From contig NC_079321.1 in NCBI RefSeq assembly GCF_029931775.1, positions 4,309,001 to 4,373,000 on the forward strand: a stretch of 64,000 nt of DNA, written 5' to 3'. Source of the DNA: Euleptes europaea (Eukaryota; Chordata; Lepidosauria; Squamata; Sphaerodactylidae). The notes beneath the pieces were generated by a model. It saw only the letters and a program-made list of their open reading frames with translations, was not told where the DNA came from and did no database searches. Position 1 is the first letter of the stretch; every line of letters begins with the position of its first letter. This document shows, piece after piece, positions 62,655-64,000 of this stretch. Both the position numbers and the translations under genes were made by a program.

Positions 62655-62872
62655 ACATAAACACATGAAGCTGCCTTCTACTGAATCAGACCCTGGGTCC
62701 ATCGAAGTCAATGTTGTCTACTCAGACTGGCAGCGGCTCCCCAGGGTCTCAGGCAGGGGTCTTTCACATCACCTACTTGCCTAGTCCCTTTAACTGGAGA
62801 TGCCGGGGATTGAACCTGGGATCTTCTCCATGCCAAGCAGATGCTGTACAAATGGAGCCACAGCCCCTCCCC
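62655..62872 (-). repeat. tRNA-Ala-derived SINE
   Basis: Reversed copy: CATGAAGCTGCCTTCTACTG, then GGGGATTGAACCTGGGATC. Confidence 0.85.
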
Positions 62873-63030
62873 TAAATACATTTTCTGCTGCTACAGGCAG
62901 GGGAAAACCATGCTCCCTGGTTAAGTTCCTTGTGCCTGTGGTAACCCCTAGTCTGGCTCCCAATACAAAGCCTTGTATATCAGGATCTGATCAACTGCCA
63001 ATCCAAACCTTTCTGCAGGCCGTCCTGATA

Positions 63031-63260
63031 CCAGCCAGTGTTGTGTAGTGGTTAGACTATCAGTCTGGGATCTGGGAGACCTGAGTTCGAATCCCCACTC
63101 ATGCCATAGAAGCTTGTGGGGTGCCCTTGGGGGCAGTCACACATTCACAGCCTAACTTACCTTGCCAGGTTGTTGTGAGGCTAAAATGGAGGAGAGGAGA
63201 ATGATATAAGCCACCTTGGGTCCCAATAGGAAGATAAAGGTGGGGTATAAATGAAGTAAA
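63031..63260 (+). repeat. tRNA-derived SINE with GGGGTATAAATGAAGTAAAT tail
   Basis: GCCAGTGTTGTGTAGTGG head, GAGTTCGAATCCCCACTC B box, TTGTTGTGAGGCTAAAATGG body. The most complete copy of this family in the window. Confidence 0.85.
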
Positions 63261-63261
63261 T

Positions 63262-63570
63262 GAGAGCCAGCGAGGTGTAGTGGTGAGCGGCGGGCTCTAA
63301 TCTGGAGAACTGGGTTTGATTCCCCATTCCTCCACATGAGCAGCGAAGGCTAATCTGGAGAACTGGGTTCAATTTCCCACTCCTTTATATGAAGCCAGCT
63401 GGGTGACCTTGGGGCAGTCACAGCTCTCTTTGAACTCTCTCAGCCCCACCTAACTCACAGGGCGTCTGTTGTGAGGAGAGGAAGGGAAGGAGATTGAAAG
63501 CTGGTTTGATTCTCCTTAAAAGGTAGAGATAGTCGGCCTATGAAAACCAACTTGTCCTCTTCTAAATAAA
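63262..63570 (+). repeat. tRNA-derived SINE, long variant
   Basis: GAGAGCCAGCGAGGTGTAGTGG head with two GGTTTGATTCCCC or GGTTCAATTTCCC boxes; tail ACCAACTTGTCC. Confidence 0.8.
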
Positions 63571-63805
63571 TAATTATGGGGCAACCAAGTCTTGGAGCAC
63601 CTTTAGAGACTTAAAACTCTTGCGGAACAAGCATCCAAGTGAGCTGTAGTCTTTTAAAGTTTATGGTACAGCTGTAGGAGTCTCATCCAAGGCTGTTCTT
63701 CATTGAGGATGGTGGCCCAGCCCATCATACATGAAGGGAAGATGTGCATGAAACTTTTGTACTTGATGTGGGCAGAGCCACGAGCATAATGCTTTTGTGG
63801 TGGTG

Positions 63806-64000
63806 GAAAGTGCCTTCAGCTCACAGTCAACATATGGCGGCCCCACAGGGTCTTCAAGGCAAGAGACTATTAGAGGTGGTTTGCCATTGCCTGCCTCTGC
63901 ATAGCAACCCTGGGTTTCCTTGGTGGATTCCCATCCAAATGTTGACCAGGGCCGACCCTGCTTAGCTTCCAAAATATGAAGTCTTCTGGCTAGTCTGGGC
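63806..64000 (-). repeat. 5S-derived SINE, cut by window edge
   Basis: Reversed: TTGCCATTGCCTGCCTCTGC, CCCATCCAAATGTTGACCAG, GCTTAGCTTCC. Confidence 0.82.

Overview
The window is vertebrate nuclear DNA, almost certainly from a squamate reptile (lizard or gecko). Three things point that way: 5S-rRNA-derived and tRNA-derived SINEs with squamate-type tails, many CR1 LINE 3' ends, and intron-containing genes that match known vertebrate proteins. Gene order is APLF (-), FBXO48 (+), PLEK (-), CNRIP1 (+). This is the mammalian 2p14 order read in the opposite direction. All protein calls come from recognising the family by eye; no database search was run.

Genes. APLF contributes only its first coding exon (3009-3101, minus); the rest lies off the left edge. 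A GC-rich segment with a ZNF143/SBS-like motif and a CRE-like site separates it from FBXO48 and looks like a shared bidirectional promoter. FBXO48 (coding exons 5612-5929 and 11936-12097) makes a 159-residue F-box protein; its intron holds a young Ty1/copia element. PLEK (pleckstrin) is complete: nine coding exons between 37406 and 16823 on the minus strand, 357 residues, PH-DEP-PH, with every exon junction in phase. CNRIP1 starts at 53907 in a CpG island just after about 1 kb of CA/TG/TA microsatellite. Two of its exons are present; the last one lies off the right edge.

Everything else is mostly repeats. The commonest is a 200-bp MITE with TAGGGTTGCCA ends, present in about 35 whole or partial copies. 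At least five copies have exact 8-bp target duplications, which marks it as a hAT element. Other repeats are CR1 fragments, 5S-derived SINEs (often in head-to-tail runs), tRNA-Ala-derived and other tRNA-derived SINEs, a Bov-B/RTE-like LINE end, further hAT elements (one 2.1 kb with perfect 8-bp duplications; one SPIN-like copy enclosing a CpG island), a Ty3/gypsy fossil with inverted LTRs and a solo LTR.

Most notable pattern: five different fold-back elements have gone into the same internal position of five separate MITE copies (just before the last 10 bp, after CCTGGAGGTT). Three have exact 14-16 bp target duplications, and two carry sequences resembling a hammerhead ribozyme core. This looks like a site-preferring, Penelope-like or otherwise unclassified retroelement that uses a DNA-transposon MITE as its landing pad. 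A second candidate is the SPIN-like hAT whose ends enclose a promoter-like CpG island with a possible first exon.
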